Below are positions 1-5,849 of a DNA stretch of 12,098 bases, in pieces; position 1 is the stretch's first letter; every line of letters begins with the position of its first letter. Under the pieces are notes generated by a model, which was given only the letters and a program-made list of their open reading frames with translations, ran no database searches and was not told the origin of the DNA. Source of the DNA: Bacteroidota bacterium (GTDB taxonomy: Bacteria > Bacteroidota > Bacteroidia > NS11-12g > UBA9320); assembly GCA_024638525.1 (NCBI GenBank), contig JAHEKB010000047.1:1-12098 (forward strand), written 5' to 3'. The translations under genes and the position numbers were made by a program.

Positions 1-511
1 ACAAATCTGCAATTAAATCAACTGTGAAGGTATATATGCCATTCTGATACTCTACAGTCAAAGACCCGCTTTTCCCTTCATAGAATCCAGAAACCTCAAA
101 ATTCGCAAAGTTCCAATCCATAAACACGCCTGAAATAAAGGTATTCGGAACCAGAACAGGGTTTGTATAAATGTCGTCCTTAAACGTGTAAGTTCCTGGT
201 GCAATATAATCTGAACGATTCGTTACTATAGTCATCTCCATGGCATGACCAATTCCGGAAATAGAATTGTCTGTTAGCTGGTAATCATCGGTAACGATAT
301 ACACTGGAGCAAAATAAACGTCGGAAGAATATGCCTCAAGCCTAAGAATCTCACCATGACCGAGATTGTGTTTAACCCCATCTACAATCATTTCATTCTT
401 AAATACTTCAGGTTCGGGGTCTGGTTCAGTTTTGTCTTTACATGAGATCGTAGCGGTAATTAGATAAAAACCAAGTATTACAAAGACAAAATATTTTAAT
501 AAATCTTTCAT
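1..511 (-). CDS. Lipoprotein of unknown function, C-terminus beyond the window
   Basis: The reading frame opens with ATG at 511 and stays open for 170 codons to the left edge, so only the N-terminal part is present. Residues 1-24 form a lipoprotein signal peptide: a short charged start (MKDLLKYF), a hydrophobic core, and a lipobox-like TISC that would make Cys24 the lipidated residue. The mature protein begins with a charged, proline-rich linker (CKDKTEPDPEPE), common in Bacteroidota surface or periplasmic lipoproteins. The rest is rich in Tyr, Thr, Gly and Asp with alternating hydrophobic residues, which suggests a beta-sandwich. I do not recognise a family or a catalytic motif. The gene stands alone, with 246 bases between it and the dehydrogenase gene upstream. 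The lipoprotein call is firm and the function is unknown. Confidence 0.8.
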   Translation of the reverse strand, partial: MKDLLKYFVFVILGFYLITATISCKDKTEPDPEPEVFKNEMIVDGVKHNLGHGEILRLEAYSSDVYFAPVYIVTDDYQLTDNSISGIGHAMEMTIVTNRSDYIAPGTYTFKDDIYTNPVLVPNTFISGVFMDWNFANFEVSGFYEGKSGSLTVEYQNGIYTFTVDLIADL

Positions 512-757
512 AATAACTAATTTAATGTGGTTAAAAAACGATGACAAGGCATTGAAACCCTCTCACATTGCGAAGTTCGCCACATCTACATAGGCCAACC
601 AAAAAATCTTATGTGATATTGGTCATTCTCTATGAAATTTATAAGAATTACAAGTAGCGCTATTCAAAAGTTCGATATAAATCTGCATCCCTCTACCACA
701 TTATATGTTTAATACAGCGGAGGCTTTTTCCTTGTGCGAACAGAAGCCGCACTTTCC

Positions 758-1549
758 TTATTTTCCGAACATTCTTAAAACATGGACCCCAAAAGCCTGC
801 CACCATGGAGCAGAATAGCGCAACCTCGGTCTGCGTGACTCACTTGCTCTTACAATTTTTCTTACTATGCTGTCGATTGCTCTAGCTTCGGTAAACTTGA
901 ATACTCTTGTCTCCTCTCTTTTTATTTTTTCGATTAGATCATTGAAATAGGACTGCTCATCCATCCACGCATATTTCTTGGATACGATGACCTGATTGAA
1001 GCCCGTATGATACCCACCGGGTTCTATTATGCATATATGTACATTTTTTCTTACTCGATGTACTTCTCCTCTCAATGTCTCAGCACCGCTGGAAAGTGCA
1101 AACTTTGTCATGGTATAAGGTGCCAAGAATGGCATGGTTATTCTTCCGGCAAGGGAACTCACAAACACAATAGTTCCCTTGTTTTTGGCCATCATTTGTT
1201 TCAATGCTAGCTGAGAGAGTTCAAACGCACTAAAAACATTTACTTCAAAATTATTTCTCACTTTGTCCAGGTCAATTTCAGCCAAGGAGCCCGACTCTCC
1301 TATCCCTGCGTTGTTTATTAACACATCTAAGTCATAGAAAGTAATTTTATTGCGATCTTGTTCCAGCTTTACATCCAATTTAATTATATCCATACTCAGT
1401 GATGATACAACTGGGTCTTTTATGAGCTCATCAGCTTGCAATTCGGTCTCTGTTGTTGCTATCACATAATGACCTCTTTTCGCCAAGGCAATTGCCGTAC
1501 CCTTTCCAATACCTGTTCCAGCCCCGGTTACTAAAATTGTTTTAGACAT
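758..1549 (-). CDS. Classical short-chain dehydrogenase/reductase (SDR)
   Basis: This is a 263-residue NAD(P)-dependent oxidoreductase of the classical SDR superfamily, probably cytosolic. The Rossmann nucleotide-binding motif TGAGTGIG lies at residues 8-15 and the structural NNAG at 79-82. The catalytic triad is Ser132, Tyr145 and Lys149, the last two in YTMTK, and the usual PG turn follows at 177-178. Length and motif spacing are normal and every catalytic residue is present, so the gene looks functional. The substrate cannot be read from sequence. The basic and aromatic C-terminus (about 238-263) is typical of SDRs acting on larger or lipid-like substrates, but that is weak evidence. It is monocistronic, with a promoter-like element close upstream and no clear Shine-Dalgarno sequence. 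Confidence 0.93.
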   Translation of the reverse strand: MSKTILVTGAGTGIGKGTAIALAKRGHYVIATTETELQADELIKDPVVSSLSMDIIKLDVKLEQDRNKITFYDLDVLINNAGIGESGSLAEIDLDKVRNNFEVNVFSAFELSQLALKQMMAKNKGTIVFVSSLAGRITMPFLAPYTMTKFALSSGAETLRGEVHRVRKNVHICIIEPGGYHTGFNQVIVSKKYAWMDEQSYFNDLIEKIKREETRVFKFTEARAIDSIVRKIVRASESRRPRLRYSAPWWQAFGVHVLRMFGK

Positions 1550-1567
1550 ATGTTCTTGATCTTAGCA

Positions 1568-1595
1568 CAAGGTTATATCATAATCAATACTTCAA
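1568..1595 (-). promoter_or_regulatory. Putative Bacteroidota-type promoter of the SDR gene
   Basis: Read on the minus strand, TAACCTTG (1568-1575) matches the Bacteroidota -7 consensus TAnnTTTG at all but one position. A TTG (1593-1595) lies 17 bases further upstream, slightly closer than the usual -33 spacing. Transcription would start near 1562, giving a leader of only about a dozen bases before the ATG at 1549. This is a pattern match only. Confidence 0.4.
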
Positions 1596-1801
1596 CCTAA
1601 ATTTTCAAGAATCGGTACTGTCACATTAACTGCTGCAGGATAAAAATTTAGCAGATTGCAACTGGTTTTATAATAGGGTTTGACCTGATGGTGATTTACT
1701 GCCACTTCTTGAAAGATTGTAGGAAGTCGATCTTATCTCCTAATTCAACTCAGGATTCTTAAACCATCGAACCCAAAATCTTGCAAGCCAGACCGGTTTT
1801 A

Positions 1802-1828
1802 GTGTCCCACTATGTCCCAAAAGGACAC
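1802..1828. repeat. Inverted repeat GTGTCC ... GGACAC with an internal second half-site
   Basis: GTGTCC at 1802-1807 and GGACAC at 1823-1828 are exact reverse complements. A second TGTCC at 1813-1817 forms a tighter 15-bp dyad, TGTCC-CAAAA-GGACA. The direct and inverted arrangement of one pentamer resembles a protein-binding site more than a terminator, since no T-tract follows. No regulator or target gene can be assigned. Confidence 0.35.
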
Positions 1829-1896
1829 AAAATTGTGCAACATGTACTTTTTCAATTTGTTAACTATCAGACAATAAAAAATTTACAAAAGCGATT

Positions 1897-1950
1897 GCGC
1901 ACCCTCATAACCGGGTGGTCCCTGGTTCGATCCGTCAGCTGACGGACCAC
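1897..1950 (+). pseudogene. tRNA-like relic (CAU anticodon type) with a palindromic T-arm region
   Basis: The segment retains tRNA-Met-like landmarks in order: an anticodon-loop-like CTCATAA, a 3' stem and variable region GGGTGGTC, the start of a T arm CCTGGTTCGATCC, and an acceptor-like end GGACCAC. It cannot be a working tRNA. There is no D arm or 5' acceptor strand, the anticodon stem closes only around an 8-base loop (CACCC/GGGTG), and the 3' half of the T stem is replaced by TCCGTCAGCTGACGGA (1931-1946), a perfect 16-bp palindrome. GTGGTCC (1915-1921) and GGACCAC (1944-1950) are also exact reverse complements, so the RNA could fold into another hairpin. A terminator follows 14 bases later, as after real tRNA genes. 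The best guess is the 3' remnant of a tRNA gene, perhaps left by integration or deletion. Confidence 0.45.
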
Positions 1951-1963
1951 TGGATTTCAAAAT

Positions 1964-1990
1964 CCTTCACTCTTGTGAGGGCTTTTTGTT
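1964..1990 (+). terminator. Rho-independent terminator downstream of the tRNA-like relic
   Basis: CCTTCAC (1964-1970) pairs with GTGAGGG (1975-1981) around a 4-base loop, giving seven pairs including one G-T. A CTTTTTGTTT tract follows directly. This is the best terminator in the window. Nothing codes just upstream except the tRNA-like relic, so it probably served that former RNA gene. Confidence 0.7.
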
Positions 1991-2314
1991 TCGATCAGTT
2001 GTTAACCAATAGAATTAATACAGCTTACAGGTAATAGTCTATCTTTACTATACAAGCGTTGCTTATTTATTTGATTATCATCATGTTAAAGTTGAACATT
2101 GTATATTATTACTAAATAATTGAATCTAAAACAGCCTCCTATTTGTATAAAATCCACAGTATGAAACAAAGATGAATATTGACTAGGACATAATAGGTCG
2201 AAATGAGATGCAGCACGCTACTTTCAATTTAAGGATGGGAATTTCAGCTTTGAAAAAGCTTGGCTGGTGCAAGAGTTCTTTTTTGTCAAACAGCAATATT
2301 TGAGTCAATAAAAA

Positions 2315-2980
2315 ATGTGTTTCTCCGCTACAGCTAGTTTTGTGTCATCAGCCGCTTTGGTTACTGCAGGCACATTAACGGTTGCACGTTCAAAAAAGAC
2401 TTCATTCCGGTATTTGGGTCTCGTGCCCATATTATTTTCGCTTCAGCAGTTTTCAGAAGGCTTTGTTTGGCTAGCACTTGAAAACGAGCAATTCATACGC
2501 TACCTGGATATTGCCAGCTTTGGCTTTGTGTTCTTTGCATGGATTATTTGGCCTTTTTACATACCGCTTTCTATATACAAACTCGAGGAAAATATTCAAA
2601 GATTGAAAGCCATGCGCGTACTTCTTGCCATAGGTGTTATCCTATCTGGTTTATTGGCATACGCCTTGATTTTTATAGGTGTCGATCCTCAGATATCGGC
2701 TCACAGTATTTCCTACAAATTTCCAGTCGATAAATCTGTAGTTAACATAATGAGTATAATCTATCTCTGTTGTACTATAGTTCCCGAGCTCATATCTACC
2801 ACAAAACGGGTTTGGATATTAGGAGTGTCGACATTGATATTATTTATCACGGCCCAAATTCTCTTCAGCCATGCATTGCTTTCCGTTTGGTGCATGTTTT
2901 GTGCCATTAGTAGCTTATTGATCTTGTACGTCATTCCTGCATCTACTCGACCAAAGGCCATCACAAAAATCGTAGTATAA
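2315..2980 (+). CDS. Polytopic membrane protein of the MCFSATASF family (DUF6629-like)
   Basis: This 221-residue integral membrane protein has about seven predicted helices (roughly 8-24, 35-55, 66-88, 100-123, 142-160, 166-187, 188-208). The N-terminal signature MCFSATASF fixes the start, because Cys2, Phe3, Ser4 and Ala5 are the hallmark of the family I know as DUF6629. A second conserved stretch, the FSLQQFSEGFVWL segment at 41-53, places Gln and Glu inside a helix, and a WCMFC pair of cysteines lies at 192-196 in the last helix. The family has no established biochemical role that I know of. The gene stands alone on the plus strand, preceded by an A-rich stretch instead of a Shine-Dalgarno sequence. 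No terminator is visible after it. Confidence 0.85.
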   Translation: MCFSATASFVSSAALVTAGTLTVARSKKTSFRYLGLVPILFSLQQFSEGFVWLALENEQFIRYLDIASFGFVFFAWIIWPFYIPLSIYKLEENIQRLKAMRVLLAIGVILSGLLAYALIFIGVDPQISAHSISYKFPVDKSVVNIMSIIYLCCTIVPELISTTKRVWILGVSTLILFITAQILFSHALLSVWCMFCAISSLLILYVIPASTRPKAITKIVV

Positions 2981-2989
2981 GACCAAGCC

Positions 2990-3106
2990 CTAGTTTAACA
3001 ATATGGCTGCTTCATAAGGATCGGTCATGAAGTGGAACAAGCCGTTTCTGGCAATGCCCAGCGAGTGCTCATATGCCCAAAAAATCGAGGCGTAAAATAT
3101 TGGTAA
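2990..3106 (-). pseudogene. Possible gene remnant, protein-like 38-codon C-terminal fragment
   Basis: On the minus strand an open stretch lies between an in-frame TGA (3107-3109) and a TAG (2990-2992), with no ATG, GTG or TTG near its beginning. Its translation is protein-like in composition, with segments such as SIFWAYEHSLGIARNG followed by LFHFMTDPYEAAILLN and the stop. An overlapping ATG-started frame of 34 codons (beginning MIIFLSLDYQYFTP) could be the upstream half if a frameshift occurred near 3085. I do not recognise the family. It converges with the DUF6629-like gene and lies just upstream of tRNA-Val. Chance remains a real possibility for so short a stretch. Confidence 0.3.
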
Positions 3107-3135
3107 TCAAGCGACAAAAAGATTATCATATTTTG

Positions 3136-3143
3136 TACTTTTG
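3136..3143 (+). promoter_or_regulatory. Putative -7 element of the tRNA-Val gene
   Basis: TACTTTTG is an exact match to the Bacteroidota -7 consensus TAnnTTTG. Transcription would start near 3149, about 29 bases before the mature tRNA, a normal leader length. A matching TTTG at the -33 distance is not seen, so the call rests on the -7 element and its position. Confidence 0.5.
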
Positions 3144-3177
3144 TGGTTCAAGCCCGCATGGGCCACTGAAATTCTTA

Positions 3178-3252
3178 GGGCAATTAGCTCAGTTGGTTTA
3201 GAGCGCAGCCTTGACAGGGCTGAGGTCACTGGTTCGAACCCAGTATTGCCCA
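3178..3252 (+). tRNA. tRNA-Val (anticodon GAC)
   Basis: A complete cloverleaf of 75 bases can be drawn. The acceptor stem is GGGCAAT/ATTGCCC with seven pairs. The D stem is GCTC/GAGC and the anticodon stem CAGCC/GGCTG. The 7-base anticodon loop TTGACAG reads GAC, decoding GUC and GUU valine codons. The variable loop is AGGTC, the T arm ACTGG-TTCGAAC-CCAGT, and the discriminator base is A. All stems pair perfectly. The CCA end is not encoded and must be added after transcription. No strong terminator is visible before the convergent operon end at 3314. Confidence 0.97.
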
Positions 3253-3313
3253 CTTTCCGACTTCTTCTTGTGTGAAATATAATTGCTGCGATATATCAGT
3301 AATAATCTCTAAC

Positions 3314-3640
3314 TTACTGCTTATCCGGGTTTTCATCATACCACCTTTTTCCTTTTGGAACATCCAGCTCGGAGGTATCAGCATTCATGGTCCAAAAGTT
3401 TAACAAACCGTGTTTCATAACAAAGTCTATGGTCCATTTATTGACATAGACCATTGGTATGCAAAGCAACCAGATCAATAAGGCCAACCACAAGAGTCCT
3501 TGACTATAGGCCATGATCCCAAATCCAATCAGCAACAGTTGCTGAAATACAACGAGAATGAATGCGAAAAGTATCCTCACGGCAATAAAGATACTAAAGG
3601 GGCAGAACCATTCCAAGTTCAGCAAGCCTGAATCCTGCAT
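3314..3640 (-). CDS. Small two-helix membrane protein of unknown function
   Basis: This is the last gene of the minus-strand operon. Two hydrophobic helices (the segment running from FSIFIAV to LLIWLLCIPMVYV) are separated by a short AYSQG turn. They are followed by a polar tail of about 40 residues rich in Asp, Lys and Trp that ends DENPDKQ. A hairpin anchor with a soluble tail looks like a real protein. The start is uncertain. ATG at 3640 overlaps the upstream gene by 47 bases and gives 108 residues. TTG at 3661 would overlap by 68 bases. GTG at 3580 begins 14 bases after the upstream stop and gives 89 residues starting directly at the first helix, which is nearly as plausible. I do not recognise the family. 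Its operon position suggests a link to the lipoprotein or permease. Confidence 0.6.
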   Translation of the reverse strand: MQDSGLLNLEWFCPFSIFIAVRILFAFILVVFQQLLLIGFGIMAYSQGLLWLALLIWLLCIPMVYVNKWTIDFVMKHGLLNFWTMNADTSELDVPKGKRWYDENPDKQ

Positions 3641-4544
3641 CAGTGACCTGTTTGCTTTCAAGACTTGTATTATCGAGCAATGGATTGGTATGATTAAAAT
3701 GAGTGAATATTACCTTTTCGCGATCTTTGGGATCGAGCTGTTTAAAGAGCTCCATAGATTCGACCACAAAGGGATGCGGAACCGCTGATATATCTCTGTT
3801 GGGTAATTCAGAACCGTTGAAGAAAGTAGCGTCCAGAATGGCGTAGTCCACTTGATGTATCCAAGCTAGAATACTTTCATCCCAAACGGACCATTTATCA
3901 ATATCCGGTATGTATAAAGCCAATTTGTTTGGGCCTTTTACCAAGTATCCAACGGTCTCTGAGTACTCATCTCGGTGTGGAACTGTGATTGGGGCTATAC
4001 TGATGGATTCGCTTATCGGGAGAAATTTTTTGTTTATCTGTGGTAAAGGGTGAATCATTCCTTCCTTTACCATGATGTCCCAAGGCCCGTTATTGTTAAG
4101 GAATTGTTGCATTCTCGGCATGCAAAATACCTTCAGCGAATCAGCAGCAAGAGCTTCTTTACCCAGATACATCAAACCGGTATAATGACCAATGTGTGCA
4201 TGAGTTAAAAAGATAGCATCCGGTATACCAAAGTTGGGAAAACTACAGTAGTCTTTTAGAAGCCTTGTCTGATGAACGAAGTCAGGAGTTGCATCTATTA
4301 CAAAAGTGCTGTGGTCTTTGGGATCAATTAATCCCAAGCTAGCGACCATACGGTTTTCATTGATGTCAGAGCAGCAAGCTTTGTTGCAGCCGATTTGAGG
4401 AGATCCGGCGTCTTGCGTGGTCCCCAATACGACAATAGAGGCTTGAGCGAAGGCGTTTTTTGCAAGGCTATGGTCTTCAACTTTTTGCTTGCAAGCCATC
4501 CAAGGCAGTATTAACAGGAGTAGGCTAATTCTTAAAATCTTCAC
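3594..4544 (-). CDS. Lipoprotein with a PqqB-like metallo-beta-lactamase fold
   Basis: The protein is an exported MBL-fold hydrolase resembling PqqB-type proteins. I place the start at GTG 4544, because this gives a clean lipoprotein signal peptide (VKILRISLLLLILPWMAC, lipid Cys18) and only a 20-base overlap with mobA. The ATG at 4607 would put an implausible 21-residue extension in front and overlap mobA by 83 bases. Numbered from the GTG, the metal motif THAHIGH lies at 114-120, with Gly where most MBL enzymes have Asp (HxHxDH). Further candidate ligands are His190, Asp238 and the His residues of FTHFNH (282, 285). An early GTTQDAGSPQIGCNKACC segment carries a Cys-CysCys arrangement recalling the zinc site of PqqB. 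No other pqq genes are present, so PQQ synthesis is unlikely. Its substrate is unknown. With 316 residues it is complete. Confidence 0.85.
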   Translation of the reverse strand: MKILRISLLLLILPWMACKQKVEDHSLAKNAFAQASIVVLGTTQDAGSPQIGCNKACCSDINENRMVASLGLIDPKDHSTFVIDATPDFVHQTRLLKDYCSFPNFGIPDAIFLTHAHIGHYTGLMYLGKEALAADSLKVFCMPRMQQFLNNNGPWDIMVKEGMIHPLPQINKKFLPISESISIAPITVPHRDEYSETVGYLVKGPNKLALYIPDIDKWSVWDESILAWIHQVDYAILDATFFNGSELPNRDISAVPHPFVVESMELFKQLDPKDREKVIFTHFNHTNPLLDNTSLESKQVTDAGFRLAELGMVLPL

Positions 4545-5070
4545 GGCTGTTGTAGTTTTTAAAGTCCTTTGCAAAGCTCTGGTCAAACTCAATAATGTTA
4601 TGATCACATTTTTCTATCATAGACATCATAGCTAAATTATCGCTGTTCAAACAGCTCCTTATCTTAGCAAGAATAGATTGCTCATAGATTCCAATGAGTG
4701 GATGATTCCTGTTGTCTTGTCTAGCAATGCTTATCTCTGCTTTGTGGTTTGAGATTATTTTATCAATGACCCTTGAGCTTAAGTGCGGCATGTCACAGGG
4801 CAGGAGAAGAAATGACTTTGCAGCAGAATAACTTATTCCAGTATAAAGCCCACCAAGCGGCCCTTTGTTCTCAACCAGGTCACTGATTAGTCTTGCGTTA
4901 AACTTTTGATAATCATCAGAGTTGGCAACCAAAATTATTTCTTTGCAAAACTGCTTAGCCAAGTCCAAGGAATACTGAATTAAGGGCTTGTTTTCAAATT
5001 GCATCAGTCCCTTTTCCATGCCCATTCTGCTGGATTTACCACCCGATAATATTATACCACAGAGCTCCAT
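4525..5070 (-). CDS. mobA: Molybdenum cofactor guanylyltransferase MobA
   Basis: MobA transfers GMP from GTP to Mo-molybdopterin, forming the guanine dinucleotide cofactor used by DMSO-reductase-family enzymes such as nitrate reductases and formate dehydrogenases. The signature LSGGKSSRMG at residues 8-17 with Lys20 is the nucleotide-binding loop. GPLGG at 70-74 and the metal-binding CDMP (Asp93) complete the active site. The length of 181 residues is normal. The ATG at 5070 overlaps the permease stop by one base (TAATG), and the 3' end overlaps the next gene, so translation is probably coupled. A molybdopterin cytidylyltransferase (MocA) is a related alternative, but the pairing with moeA and the motif set favour MobA. 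No molybdoenzyme structural gene is in the window. Confidence 0.9.
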   Translation of the reverse strand: MELCGIILSGGKSSRMGMEKGLMQFENKPLIQYSLDLAKQFCKEIILVANSDDYQKFNARLISDLVENKGPLGGLYTGISYSAAKSFLLLPCDMPHLSSRVIDKIISNHKAEISIARQDNRNHPLIGIYEQSILAKIRSCLNSDNLAMMSMIEKCDHNIIEFDQSFAKDFKNYNSREDFKN

Positions 5071-5849
5071 TATAAAGTAAGCAATTTAATACTAGCCAAT
5101 GTAAGAACAGCAGCCAATAGTATTTTGAGCTTTGAATGTGCAATCTTTGGGCTACTGCCAATTCGAGCCCCAATGAGTCCTCCGCCAAATGCAATGAGTG
5201 CTAGAACAAAGTAATTGAGATGCCATTCCATTCCAGAAAGATATAAACCTGTCATTCCCGCTAGGGAATTCACCCAAATAAACAAGGCAGATACCGCTGC
5301 GGTCTCTTTAACATTAGCCCAGCCTAATAATAGAAGAATTGGGCTGAGAATAATTCCACCCCCTATTCCTATTAAACCTGAAAAAAAACCAATAACCGCT
5401 CCAATGAGTAAAGCCAATACTAGATGGTGTTCTGAGGAATTCCTTATGCTTGATCTAGGCTTCATCAGCATTTTGACAACGGCAAACACCAGAAGCACTC
5501 CAAGGATTTTTTTATATAGCCCAGGATCAACATTGATATATCCACCAATGAAAGAGGCCGGGATAGAAGTGAGGGCAAATGCCACAAACAATTTGATCCT
5601 CAAGTGACCATTTCTATAGAAGTAGAATGCAGAAATACCGGCAACAAATACATTGAGTAAAAGAGCTGTCGGTTTCATCATCAAGGCTGGGAAACCAAAA
5701 AGAGCCATTAAAGCCAAATAGCCACTGGCCCCTCCGTGTCCAACACTGGAATAGAGCATTGCAACAAGGGGTAGAAGAATGAGAAAAAAAATCAATTGAT
5801 CTCTTGCCAAAAAAGAGAGGTCTGTGAGAAACAGGAACATAGGATTCAT
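5070..5849 (-). CDS. TauE/SafE (TSUP) family membrane permease
   Basis: This 259-residue inner-membrane protein has about eight hydrophobic helices in two inverted halves. Each half carries the glycine-rich signature of TSUP transporters: SSVGHGGASGYLAL at 34-47 and GLIGIGGGIILSP at 158-170, with KPTALLLN after the first and KETAAVSALF after the second. TSUP proteins move sulfite, sulfoacetate, taurine-like organosulfonates, thiosulfate or related small anions. The substrate here cannot be fixed. Its ATG overlaps the moeA stop by 4 bases (ATGA), and it sits between two molybdenum cofactor genes. An oxyanion related to molybdoenzyme metabolism, or sulfur supply for the cofactor, is thus an attractive but unproven guess. 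It is not a known molybdate transporter, and no ModABC genes are seen. Confidence 0.88.
   Translation of the reverse strand: MNPMFLFLTDLSFLARDQLIFFLILLPLVAMLYSSVGHGGASGYLALMALFGFPALMMKPTALLLNVFVAGISAFYFYRNGHLRIKLFVAFALTSIPASFIGGYINVDPGLYKKILGVLLVFAVVKMLMKPRSSIRNSSEHHLVLALLIGAVIGFFSGLIGIGGGIILSPILLLLGWANVKETAAVSALFIWVNSLAGMTGLYLSGMEWHLNYFVLALIAFGGGLIGARIGSSPKIAHSKLKILLAAVLTLASIKLLTL

Larger units (their letters stand above)
1550..2314. other. Gene-poor intergenic region of 765 bases
   Basis: No convincing protein gene is present on either strand. It holds the SDR promoter-like element (1568-1595), a TGTCC/GGACA inverted repeat (1802-1828), a tRNA-like relic with a palindrome (1897-1950) and a terminator (1964-1990). 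On the minus strand around 1690-1760 there are short open stretches ending in protein-like C-termini, for example VELGDKIDFLQSFKKWQ followed by a stop. They are broken by stops and may be debris of a decayed gene. In 1996-2314 I see only AT-rich DNA and the likely promoter region of the following membrane-protein gene, without a clear consensus match. Confidence 0.6.

Noticed and set aside
570..580. GCGAA-G-TTCGC dyad upstream of the lipoprotein gene
   Set aside because: A single 5-bp dyad without promoter context or recurrence in the window is not enough to call a site.
715..751. GC-rich partial hairpin downstream of the SDR gene as its terminator
   Set aside because: GCGG-a-GGCTT can pair with AAGCCGC only with a bulge and a long loop, and no T-run follows on the minus strand.
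2208..2303. 31-codon ATG-started frame just upstream of the DUF6629-like gene (begins MQHATFNLRMGIS)
   Set aside because: It is short, has no recognisable motif and no good initiation region, and lies where the promoter of the next gene is expected. The length is easily reached by chance in AT-rich DNA.
3010..3032. CTTCAT / ATGAAG inverted repeat after the DUF6629-like gene as a terminator
   Set aside because: The 11-base spacer is long, the stem is only six A/T-rich pairs and no T-tract follows on either strand.
3142..3166. T-arm-like hairpin (TGTGG, TTCAAGC loop, CCGCA) with an acceptor-like TGGGCCAC just before tRNA-Val
   Set aside because: It overlaps the -7 element of tRNA-Val and has no tRNA body upstream. 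The likely explanation is a leader hairpin (GCCC-GCAT-GGGC) or a very old relic that cannot be supported.
3594..4544. Assigning the MBL lipoprotein as a true PqqB of PQQ biosynthesis
   Set aside because: No pqqA, pqqC, pqqD or pqqE is nearby. The protein is lipid-anchored outside the cytosol and its metal motif differs, so only a PqqB-like fold is supported.
5215..5607. 130-codon plus-strand frame opposite the TauE/SafE permease
   Set aside because: It lies antisense to a gene with clear family motifs, and its translation shows no domain or organised hydrophobic pattern. It is a shadow frame.
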